From positions 3,472,001-3,536,000 of the forward strand of contig NZ_CP011409.1 in the NCBI RefSeq assembly GCF_001267925.1: DNA of 64,000 nt. Reading direction: 5' to 3'. This stretch comes from Herbaspirillum hiltneri N3. Its GTDB lineage: Bacteria; Pseudomonadota; Gammaproteobacteria; Burkholderiales; Burkholderiaceae_D. Below, one piece after another: positions 8,554-17,260 of this stretch. How positions within the stretch are numbered: the stretch's first letter is position 1; every line of letters starts with the position of its first letter. Position numbers and translations under genes: made by a program. A model generated the notes under the pieces. The model did not search any database. It was not told the DNA's origin and saw nothing but the letters and a program-made list of their open reading frames with translations.

Positions 8554-9432
8554 ATGAACAAACGTCATCGCACTTCCCTATCCTATGTGTTCCTGCTGCC
8601 CCCGTTGCTGATCCTGGCCGTCCTGGCGCTGGTGCCGACCATGGGTGCGATATACCTCGCGCTGCGCGATCGTATGCTGCAATACGCCGACAGTCGTTTC
8701 ATCTGGTTCGAAAATTTTTCACGGCTGATGGAAGACCGTCGCTTTCTCAATGCAATCAAGGTTTCGGCCCAATGGGAGGCGGTCACGGTAACTGGCACCC
8801 TGCTGGTCGGCGTACTGCTGGCGATCTGGCTGTTTGAGAAAACCACGCCGCGCACCCGCAACCTGCTCTCAGTACTACTGATCATTCCGGTGCTATTGCC
8901 GCGCGTGTCTGCCGCTTTCCTTTGGAAATTCATGTTTTCGCCCTTGCTTGGCATCGTCAGTTGGCTGCTGGGTTTTGTCGGTCTTGGCAACATCGCCTTC
9001 CTGTCCGATCCCGGCCTGGCATTGTTGGCGGCGGCCTTTGTCGACATCTGGCAATGGGGACTGTTTTTCGCCGTGATCGTTCTCAAGTTGCTGGAAACCC
9101 TGCCGCCGGAACCGCTGGAAGCGGCTCGTATCGATTATGCCCGCAGCTGGGAACTATATGCGCTGGTGGCGTTGCCGATGCTGCGTGCGCCACTGGTCAG
9201 CCTGACGCTGATCAAGATGATCGAATCGTTGCGCTCTTTTGACCTGATCTATGTCATGACCAAAGGTGGCCCCGGTATCGCCACCGAGACCCTGGATATG
9301 TATGCCTATTCGCAGGGTATCGGCCTGTCCGGCGATATCTCCTACGCATCAGCAATGGCGGTCCTGATGATGATATTGACGACTGCGCTGTTCACAATCA
9401 TTTGGAAGCGAGCAAAAAAATGGCAAGAGTAA
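8554..9432 (+). CDS. ABC sugar permease, MalF type
   Basis: 292 residues, six predicted membrane helices. The cytoplasmic EAA loop LEAARIDYARSWELYALVALP, which docks on the ATPase, is present. The ATG at 8554 gives a normal N-terminus; the open frame continues upstream to a TTG at 8500 but that extension is not membrane-like. The 3' end overlaps the next permease by 13 bases, implying translational coupling. Confidence 0.9.
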   Translation: MNKRHRTSLSYVFLLPPLLILAVLALVPTMGAIYLALRDRMLQYADSRFIWFENFSRLMEDRRFLNAIKVSAQWEAVTVTGTLLVGVLLAIWLFEKTTPRTRNLLSVLLIIPVLLPRVSAAFLWKFMFSPLLGIVSWLLGFVGLGNIAFLSDPGLALLAAAFVDIWQWGLFFAVIVLKLLETLPPEPLEAARIDYARSWELYALVALPMLRAPLVSLTLIKMIESLRSFDLIYVMTKGGPGIATETLDMYAYSQGIGLSGDISYASAMAVLMMILTTALFTIIWKRAKKWQE

Positions 9433-10313
9433 TCGCAGACCTGCAAACGCATGCCGAAACGCCGCCTCGTGTACTGAAAAAAACTGCCACCGGGAGCAAA
9501 CCGATACGCCGCATACTCAAACTTCTCAACTGGCTGGGGCTGGCGATGCTGCTGAGCGTAGCCTTGTTCCCGGTGCTGTGGGCGGTGCTGAATTCACTGA
9601 AGGAACTAATGGATATCGTGTCGCCGACGCCGCGCTTTGTGTTTCAGCCGACGCTGGAAAATTATCGCCAGGTGCTGCAAACACCGGCAGTCTTGTCCGG
9701 TCTCTATAACAGTGTTCTGATAGTCGGATCTTCAGTGGGACTCGGTGCCCTGCTGGGCATTCCTGCCGCCTATGCAATTGCGCGCTATCCCATGCGCCTG
9801 CGCGACGACATTCAGTTCTTCGTGTTGTCGTTGCGTTTCCTCCCGCCCGTTGCGGTAGCGATTCCCTTGATGGCGATCTGGATCGACCTCGGCATCTATG
9901 ACACAAAATTTTCACTGATTGTGACGTATCTGTTGACCACGCTGTCGACCGTTATCTGGCTTTCCATTCCGGCCTTCCAGCGTGTCCCACGCGAAATCGA
10001 GGAAGCGGCACTCATCGACGGCTACGGTCCGTATGCTGTGTTCTGGCGTATTGCCTTACCGCTTGCTTCAAAAACCTTGCTGGGCGGAGTCGTGTTCAGT
10101 TTCGTGCTGGTCTGGAACGAACTGATGATGGCATTGACACTGTCTTCTCAGCAAGCCGCTACCTTGCCGGTGATTGCCGCGACGTTCACCTCGATGGGAC
10201 AGGAAGTTCCATGGGGCGTGCTCAACGCATCGACGGTATTGCTGGCCTTGCCGCCACTGGTATTTCTGGGCTTGCTGAGTCAGTTATTGAATTCGATGCT
10301 GAAGCATCGTTAA
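9420..10313 (+). CDS. ABC sugar permease, MalG type
   Basis: 297 residues, six helices after a basic, hydrophilic N-terminal extension of about 35 residues. The EAA loop EEAALIDGYGPYAVFWRIALP is well conserved. It partners the MalF-type permease to form the membrane pore. The start at 9420 overlaps the upstream gene; a TTG at 9402 is also possible. Confidence 0.9.
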   Translation: MARVIADLQTHAETPPRVLKKTATGSKPIRRILKLLNWLGLAMLLSVALFPVLWAVLNSLKELMDIVSPTPRFVFQPTLENYRQVLQTPAVLSGLYNSVLIVGSSVGLGALLGIPAAYAIARYPMRLRDDIQFFVLSLRFLPPVAVAIPLMAIWIDLGIYDTKFSLIVTYLLTTLSTVIWLSIPAFQRVPREIEEAALIDGYGPYAVFWRIALPLASKTLLGGVVFSFVLVWNELMMALTLSSQQAATLPVIAATFTSMGQEVPWGVLNASTVLLALPPLVFLGLLSQLLNSMLKHR

Positions 10314-10404
10314 TTCACTCAAGATTAAGAACTCGTTTCACAAAGAAACGGATTCCAAAAAACGGGGTAGCGCCGACCGCTGCATTAACAAGATGATGGA
10401 GTAA

Positions 10405-11442
10405 ATGATGAAAGCCCTTGTCCTCGAAAAGCAGCACGATATCCAGCTGCGGGAGATCGATCTGCCGCTGGCTATCGGCCCGCGCGATGTCAAGATCAAG
10501 ATACACACGGTAGGCGTCTGCGGCAGCGACGTGCACTACTATCAACACGGCAATATCGGATCTTTCGTGGTGAACGAGCCTATGGTGCTGGGACATGAGG
10601 CCGCCGGCGTAGTGGCTGAAGTGGGTGCAGAGGTCCGCAACCTCAAAGTCGGCGACCGCGTCTGCATGGAGCCGGGCGTGCCCGACTTCGAATCGACCGC
10701 GACCCGACTGGGACTCTACAACCTCGATCCGAAGGTACGCTTCTGGGCGACACCGCCTGTCCACGGCTGCCTGACACCATTTGTCTCGCACCCGGCGGCA
10801 TTTACTTACAAGTTGCCGGACAATGTCAGCTTCGCCGAAGGCGCAATCGTGGAACCACTGGCCATCGGCTTGCAGGCCGCCACGAAAGCACGCATCAAAC
10901 CGGGCGACCTGGCGGTAGTGATCGGCGCCGGCACGATCGGCATGATGACCGCGCTGGCGGCGCTGGCCGGCGGTTGCAGCGGGGTGGTGATCTGTGACCT
11001 GGTTCAGGAAAAGCTGGACGTGATCGATCCCTACCCCGGCATCACCACCGTCAACCTGCGCCGACAATCGCTGCCGGAAATGGTCGCCGGGATCAGCAGC
11101 GGCTGGGGAGCCGATATTGTGTATGAGGCCAGCGGCAGCGACAAAGCTTACGATGGCATCTTCGATCTGCTATGCCCGGGCGGCTGCCTGGTGCTGGTGG
11201 GCATGCCGAACACCAAAGTGGCAATCGATATTGTGGCGATCCAGACCAAGGAAATCCGCATCGAATCGGTATTCCGCTACGCCAATATCTTCTCGCGCGC
11301 GTTGGCTCTGATCGCTTCCGGCAAGATCAACGTCAAACCTTTCATTTCACGTTCGTTTAAATTCGCCGACGGCGTCGCCGCCTTCGAGGCTGCTGCCGGT
11401 GCTGACCCGCACGACGTCAAAATTCAGATCGAATTGGAGTGA
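10405..11442 (+). CDS. NAD-dependent polyol (xylitol/sorbitol) dehydrogenase, zinc MDR family
   Basis: 345 residues. Catalytic zinc ligands are visible in [10 protein letters not shown] (Cys39) and GHEAAG (His64, Glu65), and the Rossmann motif is [10 protein letters not shown]. Oxidises a sugar alcohol to its ketose with NAD; next to a xylulokinase the obvious reaction is xylitol (or D-arabitol-type polyol) to D-xylulose. The four-cysteine structural zinc lobe of classical members is replaced by [19 protein letters not shown], a feature of a subgroup of bacterial xylitol dehydrogenases. GGAG sits 3 bases before the first and 6 before the second of two adjacent ATG codons, so the true start may be 10408. 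It is followed by the ATPase gene with start and stop practically touching. Confidence 0.85.
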   Translation: MMKALVLEKQHDIQLREIDLPLAIGPRDVKIKIHTVGVCGSDVHYYQHGNIGSFVVNEPMVLGHEAAGVVAEVGAEVRNLKVGDRVCMEPGVPDFESTATRLGLYNLDPKVRFWATPPVHGCLTPFVSHPAAFTYKLPDNVSFAEGAIVEPLAIGLQAATKARIKPGDLAVVIGAGTIGMMTALAALAGGCSGVVICDLVQEKLDVIDPYPGITTVNLRRQSLPEMVAGISSGWGADIVYEASGSDKAYDGIFDLLCPGGCLVLVGMPNTKVAIDIVAIQTKEIRIESVFRYANIFSRALALIASGKINVKPFISRSFKFADGVAAFEAAAGADPHDVKIQIELE

Positions 11443-11447
11443 GCGAC

Positions 11448-12539
11448 ATGGCCAGCATTGTTTGTGACAAGCTAGCAAAAAATTACGAAGGCAATCCGGT
11501 TGTCCATGATTTCAGCATGGAGATTGCCGATGCTGAATTCATCGTCTTGCTCGGCCCCTCCGGCTGCGGCAAGTCAACCATTTTGCGCATGATGGCCGGA
11601 CTGGAAGATATCAGCGACGGCGCGTTGCACATCGGAGCGCGGCAGGTGAACGATCTGCCGCCGCGCGAGCGCGATATCGCCATGGTATTCCAGAACTACG
11701 CCCTGTATCCGCACATGACGGTGTATGACAACATGGCCTTCGGTCTGCGCCGTCTGAAGACGCCTGAGAGCGAAATCAAAATCAGAGTTGAACAAGTGGC
11801 GCAGATGCTTAGCCTGGAACCGCTGCTGCAGCGTAAGCCGAAGCAAATATCGGGAGGCCAGCAGCAACGCGTGGCGATCGGTCGCGCCATGATCAAAACG
11901 CCTTCGGTGTTCCTGTTCGACGAGCCGCTGTCAAACCTGGACGCCAAGCTGCGCGCTCAGCTGCGCGGTGATATCAAGCGTCTGCATCGCCAGTTGGCGA
12001 CTACCTCGGTCTACGTCACGCACGACCAGCTGGAGGCCATGACACTGGCTGATCGCATCGTTCTGTTAAAAGCCGGACGCATCGAACAAATCGGCACGCC
12101 GGCGCAGATATACAACCATCCGGTATCCAAATTCGCCGCGGGTTTTATCGGCACCCCCGCCATGAACTTCATCGACTGCGTCGCCAGCCAAGAAAACGGG
12201 ATGACGGTACTCGACAGCGGTGCAGCCAAATGGCGTTTGCCGCAATCCTTGTTTGCAATCGCTCATGGCCAGCCAGTAGTACTGGGAATACGCCCCAACC
12301 ACATGTCCATCATGGGTGTCGACGACGAGTCCATCGAAGTGCAAGGTCGTGTCGATCTGGTCGAGCTGCTCGGGGCGGAATCCTTGGTCAGTCTGCTGCA
12401 TGCCAGCCATGAAATCAGTGCGCTGGTGCCGGCCAATCGCTGCCCGCAGACAGGAACGCAAGTATGCTTTAATGTCTCGATCAACAACCTACATGTGTTC
12501 GATGCGGAGTCAGGTCGCAGCCTTGTGTTGCGCCATTGA
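11448..12539 (+). CDS. ABC transporter ATPase, MalK/UgpC/SmoK type
   Basis: 363 residues. Walker A GPSGCGKST, signature SGGQQQRVAIGRAM, Walker B VFLFDEPLSNLD and the switch His in YVTHDQLEAMTLADR are all intact, followed by a C-terminal TOBE regulatory domain. It powers the polyol importer. GGAG of the ribosome site overlaps the previous gene's stop codon and is 8 bases from the ATG at 11448; a GTG at 11439 is an alternative start. Confidence 0.92.
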   Translation: MASIVCDKLAKNYEGNPVVHDFSMEIADAEFIVLLGPSGCGKSTILRMMAGLEDISDGALHIGARQVNDLPPRERDIAMVFQNYALYPHMTVYDNMAFGLRRLKTPESEIKIRVEQVAQMLSLEPLLQRKPKQISGGQQQRVAIGRAMIKTPSVFLFDEPLSNLDAKLRAQLRGDIKRLHRQLATTSVYVTHDQLEAMTLADRIVLLKAGRIEQIGTPAQIYNHPVSKFAAGFIGTPAMNFIDCVASQENGMTVLDSGAAKWRLPQSLFAIAHGQPVVLGIRPNHMSIMGVDDESIEVQGRVDLVELLGAESLVSLLHASHEISALVPANRCPQTGTQVCFNVSINNLHVFDAESGRSLVLRH

Positions 12540-12576
12540 TATCCCTTGTTGCCAGGTAGTCAAAGGAGATAACATC

Positions 12577-13467
12577 GTGCGCCCCGACCTTGAGCTTATC
12601 CAGAAAGTGCAGTATCAGTCATTCCGCGTCTGGTCTCACGGCTACCCGCACCAAGTAGCGCGCTGGCACTATCACCCCGAATATGAACTGCATTATTTGC
12701 GGCAGACGCACGGCAAGATGTTTGTCGGCGACTACATCGGTGACTTCGGACCAGGCAACCTGGTGCTGGTCGGCCCGAATATTCCGCACAACTGGGTAAG
12801 CGAACTGGCGCCCCGCGTGAGCATCGTGGAACGCGACCTGGTCCTGCAATTCGGCGCCGACTTCATACAGGATTGCATGGCCCTGTTCCCTGAATTTGGC
12901 CAGATGCAAAACCTGCTCGATGATGCGCGTCTCGGCGCGCAGTTCGGAGAAGACGCAGAAGTACGCGCAGATGAAGCCCTGTCTGCCATGCTCACCGCCA
13001 GCGATGCGCGACGCGTGATCCTGTTCCTCGATCTGCTGGACTACTTGTCGCGTGCGCCGCGCGTAATGCTGGCCAGCCCCAGCTACGATCCGGGTGTCGA
13101 CCAGCGTCGCAACGCCGTCATCAATCAGGTGCTCTCCTACATCCTGGAAAACTACACGTCCGATCTGCGAGAAGCCGATCTGGCCGAGCTGACGCGGATG
13201 AGCTGCGCAACCTTCTCGCGCTTCTTCCGCAAGCATACTGGCCTGACCTTCGTCCAGTACGTCAATCATCTGCGTCTGAATCGCGCCTGCGAACTATTGA
13301 TGCACAGCGAGCTACCGGTGACCGACATCTGCTACCGGGTAGGCTTCAACAACGTCTCGCATTTCAATCACCAGTTCCTGCAAAAGAAACAGATGTCGCC
13401 CTCCAAGTTTCGAGCCTGTCATCTGACCCAAAGCAACAGCGCTCTAAGCCAGCCCGCGATGCAGTAA
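12577..13467 (+). CDS. AraC-family transcriptional regulator of the polyol operon
   Basis: 296 residues from a GTG preceded by AAGGAG. An N-terminal cupin-like sensing domain (HYHPEYELHYLRQT, PGNLVLVGPNIPHNW) precedes two C-terminal helix-turn-helix motifs (ADLAELTRMSCATFSRFFRKHTG; VTDICYRVGFNNVSHFNHQFLQKK). The frame is open further upstream inside the ATPase gene, but that extension is unlike any AraC protein. Lying between the ATPase and the kinase in the same direction, it is probably the polyol-responsive activator of the whole operon (inference). Confidence 0.85.
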   Translation: MRPDLELIQKVQYQSFRVWSHGYPHQVARWHYHPEYELHYLRQTHGKMFVGDYIGDFGPGNLVLVGPNIPHNWVSELAPRVSIVERDLVLQFGADFIQDCMALFPEFGQMQNLLDDARLGAQFGEDAEVRADEALSAMLTASDARRVILFLDLLDYLSRAPRVMLASPSYDPGVDQRRNAVINQVLSYILENYTSDLREADLAELTRMSCATFSRFFRKHTGLTFVQYVNHLRLNRACELLMHSELPVTDICYRVGFNNVSHFNHQFLQKKQMSPSKFRACHLTQSNSALSQPAMQ

Positions 13468-13480
13468 AAAGGATTCATTC

Positions 13481-14941
13481 ATGTATTTAGGTATCGACCT
13501 CGGCACTTCCGAGATTAAAGCGATGTTGGTCGACGGCGACAATAAGCCGATCGTCAGCAGTGCCGTCCAACAGATCATCAGCAGACCCTATCCGCTGTGG
13601 TCGGAACAGAGCCCGGAAAACTGGTGGCAAGCGACCTGCGAAGCATTGGAGCAATTGCGCAGATCTGCACCGGCCGCGTTTGCAGAGGTGCGTGCAATCG
13701 GCATTTCAGGTCAGATGCACGGCGCCGTGCTGCTCGACGGACGCCATCGCGTACTGCGACCAGCCATACTCTGGAACGATACTCGTTCTTTCGCCGAATG
13801 CATCGAACTGGAAGCCTTGGTGCCGGAATCGCGCGAGATTACCGGCAATCTGGCAATGCCCGGCTTCACTGCACCCAAGCTGCTGTGGCTGCAAAAGCAC
13901 GAACCAACCGTATTTCGCAGCATTTCAAAAGTACTGTTGCCAAAGGATTACCTTGTCTACCGCCTCACTGGCGAACTGGTGTCTGACATGTCGGATGCGG
14001 CAGGTACGTTGTGGCTGGATGTCGCCCGCCGTGACTGGTCTGAACGCATGTTGACAGCTACCGGCCTGACGCGCGAACAGATGCCCGCCCTGATTGAAGG
14101 TTGCGAGGTCGCAGGCAACCTGAAAGAAGATCTTGTCCGCCAATGGGGTCTCAGCGGGACGGTCGTGGTGGCCGGCGGCGCAGGCGACAACGCGGCCTCG
14201 GCAGTGGGCGTCGGAGCGGTCAGTCCCAACAGCGCGCTGGTGTCGCTTGGCAGTTCCGGGGTGATATTCGTGTCCACTGATCATTTTTCACCGAATCCGG
14301 CGCAGGCAGTGCATGCCTTCTGCCACGCACTGCCGGATCGATGGTGTCAGATGAGCGTGACGTTGGCGGCAGCCACCAGTCTGTCTTGGGCCACCCGCCT
14401 CACCGGACATGGCAGCGAAGCAGCGTTTGCTAAACTGGCCGAAGACGTCGTAATGGAAACAGCGCCAGTATTCCTGCCCTACCTGAACGGCGAGCGCACA
14501 CCGCATAACAATGCGCAAGCCACAGGCATGTTCGTCGGACTCACCTCAAATACCGATGCTGCGGCGATTGCCTATAGCGTGATGGAGGGGGTGGCGTTCT
14601 CGCTGGCCGACGGCTACGCAGCATTGACGGCGGCAGGCACCCGCATCGAGCAGGCAGTATTCGTCGGCGGCGGCGCCCGCAGCCGTTTTTGGGGGACGCT
14701 GGTGGCATCTGCTTGCGGCTTTACTTTACAGCGACCGAGGGGCGGCGACCTCGGCGGCGCCTTTGGCGCAGCCCGGCTGGCACGAATGGCTGCCACCGGC
14801 GAAGCTGCCGAAGCGGTATGCAGCCGCGTGCCCGACGAAGACCTGATCAAGCCATCAGCCATGCTGGCCGCAAGGCTCAAGCCGCGTCACGAGCGTTATC
14901 AGCGCTTGTATCGAACGATTAACGAGAAGGCATTGTTCTGA
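13481..14941 (+). CDS. xylB: Xylulokinase
   Basis: 486 residues, the usual length for FGGY sugar kinases. Characteristic segments are GIDLGTSEIKAM (phosphate loop), ISGQMHGAVLLD (substrate contact), ILWNDTRS, the GGAGDNAASAVGVG nucleotide region and the C-terminal FVGGGARSRFWGTLVA. It phosphorylates D-xylulose to xylulose 5-phosphate for the pentose phosphate pathway. Last gene of the operon, 13 bases after the AraC gene; its presence points to a five-carbon polyol as the physiological substrate. Confidence 0.9.
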   Translation: MYLGIDLGTSEIKAMLVDGDNKPIVSSAVQQIISRPYPLWSEQSPENWWQATCEALEQLRRSAPAAFAEVRAIGISGQMHGAVLLDGRHRVLRPAILWNDTRSFAECIELEALVPESREITGNLAMPGFTAPKLLWLQKHEPTVFRSISKVLLPKDYLVYRLTGELVSDMSDAAGTLWLDVARRDWSERMLTATGLTREQMPALIEGCEVAGNLKEDLVRQWGLSGTVVVAGGAGDNAASAVGVGAVSPNSALVSLGSSGVIFVSTDHFSPNPAQAVHAFCHALPDRWCQMSVTLAAATSLSWATRLTGHGSEAAFAKLAEDVVMETAPVFLPYLNGERTPHNNAQATGMFVGLTSNTDAAAIAYSVMEGVAFSLADGYAALTAAGTRIEQAVFVGGGARSRFWGTLVASACGFTLQRPRGGDLGGAFGAARLARMAATGEAAEAVCSRVPDEDLIKPSAMLAARLKPRHERYQRLYRTINEKALF

Positions 14942-14953
14942 ATCATCGGCCAT

Positions 14954-15802
14954 TCAGGCCGACAGGATGCGATGGTGAAATCGCAAGTGATCTTCCATGA
15001 ACGTCGAGATGAAGTAGTAGCCGTGGTCGTAGTCGTCATGCCGGCGCAATTCCAGCGGCTGTTTCGCTTCGGCGCAGGCGGCTTCAAATTCCTGCGGCAA
15101 CAATTGCTCCGCGAGGAATTTGTCAGCTAGCCCCTGGTCGATCAGGATGCCTTGCGGGAATGGCGTCGCGGTCTTGCGCATGAGCGCGCTGGCGTCATGC
15201 TCCAGCCAGCCCGCACGATCACCGCCGAGATAGTTGCCGAACGCCTTTTCGCCCCAGGGGCATTGCGACGGCGCAGCGATCGGCGCGAACGCCGACACCG
15301 AACGGTAGACGGCCGGATGGCGCAGCGCCAGCGTCAACGCGCCATGACCGCCCATCGAATGGCCGAATACGCCGATCCGGGCCGCATCCGCAGCGAACTC
15401 TTTCACGATCAATGCGCGCAGCTCCTGCACCACGTACGACTCCATGCGGTAGTGCTTGCTCCACGGCGCTTGCGTCGCATCGAGGTAAAAGCCGGCGCCC
15501 GCGCCGAAGTCCCAGGAGTCGCTTTCGCCGGGGATATTCGCGCCGCGCGGACTGGTGTCCGGCGTCACCAGCATGATGCCGAGTTCGGCGGCGACACGCT
15601 GGGCGCCGCCCTTGATCATGAAGGTCTCTTCGGTACAAGTCAGCCCGGCCAGGTAAAACAGCACCGGCACCGGGCCTTGCTTCGCCTGCGGCGGCGTGAA
15701 CACCGAGAAACGCATCGGCAGGCCGATCTCCTGCGAGTCGTGCTTGTAAAAACCCTGCACGCCGCCGAAACAGGCGTGCCCACTCAACAGTTCCGGCGCC
15801 AC
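14954..15802 (-). CDS. fghA: S-formylglutathione hydrolase
   Basis: 282 residues of the esterase D family. The nucleophile elbow GHSMGGHGAL (Ser149) and the early FYLAGLTCTEETF segment are diagnostic; a His near HDDYDHGYYF completes the triad. It hydrolyses S-formylglutathione to formate and glutathione, the second step of formaldehyde detoxification. Translation starts at a GTG one base after the stop of the preceding dehydrogenase gene, so the two are translationally coupled. Confidence 0.93.
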   Translation of the reverse strand: MAPELLSGHACFGGVQGFYKHDSQEIGLPMRFSVFTPPQAKQGPVPVLFYLAGLTCTEETFMIKGGAQRVAAELGIMLVTPDTSPRGANIPGESDSWDFGAGAGFYLDATQAPWSKHYRMESYVVQELRALIVKEFAADAARIGVFGHSMGGHGALTLALRHPAVYRSVSAFAPIAAPSQCPWGEKAFGNYLGGDRAGWLEHDASALMRKTATPFPQGILIDQGLADKFLAEQLLPQEFEAACAEAKQPLELRRHDDYDHGYYFISTFMEDHLRFHHRILSA

Positions 15803-15803
15803 G

Positions 15804-16910
15804 TCAGAACTCGACGACGGAGCGGATGGATTCGCCGCTCTTCATCAGGTCGAAGCCTTCGTTGATGCGTTCCAATGGCAGCTTGTGGGTGATCAGGTCG
15901 TCGATATTGAGCTTGCCCTCCATGTACCAGTCGACGATCTTCGGCACGTCGGTGCGACCGCGTGCGCCGCCGAACGCCGAGCCCTTCCAGACCCGGCCGG
16001 TGACCAATTGGAACGGACGGGTGCTGATTTCCTGGCCGGCTGCGGCCACGCCAATGATGATCGACTGGCCCCAGCCCTTGTGACAGCACTCCAGCGACTG
16101 GCGCATGGTGGTGGTGTTGCCGATGCACTCGAAACTGTAGTCGGCGCCGCCGTCGGTCAGGCCGATGATGGCGTCGACGACGTTGGAAACGTCCTTGGGA
16201 TTGATGAAGTCGGTCATGCCGAACTTGCGCGCCATGGCTTCACGACCAGGGTTCAGGTCGACACCGATGATCTTGTTGGCGCCGACCATTCTGGCCGCCT
16301 GGATCACGTTCAGGCCGATACCGCCGAGGCCGAAGACGACCACGTTGGCGCCCGCCTCCACCTTGGCGGTGAACAGCACTGCGCCGACACCGGTGGTCAC
16401 GCCGCAGCCGATGTAGCAGACCTTGTCGAACGGCGCATCTTCACGAATCTTTGCCAGGGCGATTTCCGGCACCACGATGTAGTTGGAAAACGTCGATGTG
16501 CCCATGTAGTGGAACAAGGGCTTGCCGTCGAGCGAGAAGCGGCTGGTCGCGTCCGGCATCAGACCTCGACCCTGGGTCGAGCGAATCGCCTGGCACAGGT
16601 TGGTCTTTTGCGAGAGGCAGAATTTGCACTCGCGGCATTCCGGCGTGTACAGCGGGATGACGTGGTCATCCTTCTTCAGGCTCTTGACGCCGGGACCGAC
16701 ATCGACCACCACGCCCGCGCCTTCATGGCCGAGGATGGCCGGGAAGATACCTTCCGGATCGGCGCCCGAGAGCGTGTAGTAATCGGTATGGCAGATGCCG
16801 GTGGCCTTGATCTCGACCAGCACTTCACCGGCCTTGGGGCCACCCAGTTCGACTTCCTCAATGGTCAATGGTTTGCCGGCCTGCCAGGCGACTGCTGCTT
16901 TGGTCTTCAT
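15804..16910 (-). CDS. frmA: S-(hydroxymethyl)glutathione dehydrogenase / class III alcohol dehydrogenase
   Basis: 368 residues. Catalytic zinc residues Cys40 and His62-Glu63 and the structural zinc cysteines 92, 95, 98 and 106 are present, as is the Rossmann motif [11 protein letters not shown]. Oxidises the spontaneous formaldehyde-glutathione adduct with NAD. AGGGAC precedes the ATG; an open extension of 95 codons upstream is not homologous and was not used. No FrmR-type repressor is adjacent, so control is unclear. Confidence 0.95.
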   Translation of the reverse strand: MKTKAAVAWQAGKPLTIEEVELGGPKAGEVLVEIKATGICHTDYYTLSGADPEGIFPAILGHEGAGVVVDVGPGVKSLKKDDHVIPLYTPECRECKFCLSQKTNLCQAIRSTQGRGLMPDATSRFSLDGKPLFHYMGTSTFSNYIVVPEIALAKIREDAPFDKVCYIGCGVTTGVGAVLFTAKVEAGANVVVFGLGGIGLNVIQAARMVGANKIIGVDLNPGREAMARKFGMTDFINPKDVSNVVDAIIGLTDGGADYSFECIGNTTTMRQSLECCHKGWGQSIIIGVAAAGQEISTRPFQLVTGRVWKGSAFGGARGRTDVPKIVDWYMEGKLNIDDLITHKLPLERINEGFDLMKSGESIRSVVEF

Positions 16911-17260
16911 GAATGTCCCTTTGATCTGTTGATGGAAAATGTCGGCGTACTTGTAGAATCCGTCCGCGTGCACATGGCGTATCGGAGACGCCTTCCCGGT
17001 GCATTGCGAACGGATCGCATTCCGGGCCGGCGCCTGCACAAAAAATAGGCAATTAAAACGCCTTCCGCCGAAGCCTCGTATTATCGCATTGCCAGAGGGA
17101 ATTGGTTTGCAAGGAAATAATCGTCCTTCGCTCAAGGAAGCCGAACTTTGTCCGTAAACGACCTGTCTGCGTTTGATCGACGGATGACAAAGCATTCTGC
17201 TTGCGGTATGGTTAATCCATAAAAAGACGATTCACAGAAGAAACAGAACAGGAATCGATC
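16911..17260. other. Divergent intergenic region frmA / GGDEF-EAL gene
   Basis: 350 bases with no supported gene. It must carry promoters in both directions. A small inverted repeat TATGG-TTAAT-CCATA is centred near 17216, about 45 bases before the plus-strand gene. I see no FrmR-like dyad or riboswitch. Confidence 0.4.

Noticed and set aside
14946..14962. Hairpin TCGGCC-ATTCA-GGCCGA between xylB and fghA
   Set aside because: Only 6 bp, inside the fghA stop region and without a T run on either strand; not reported as a terminator.
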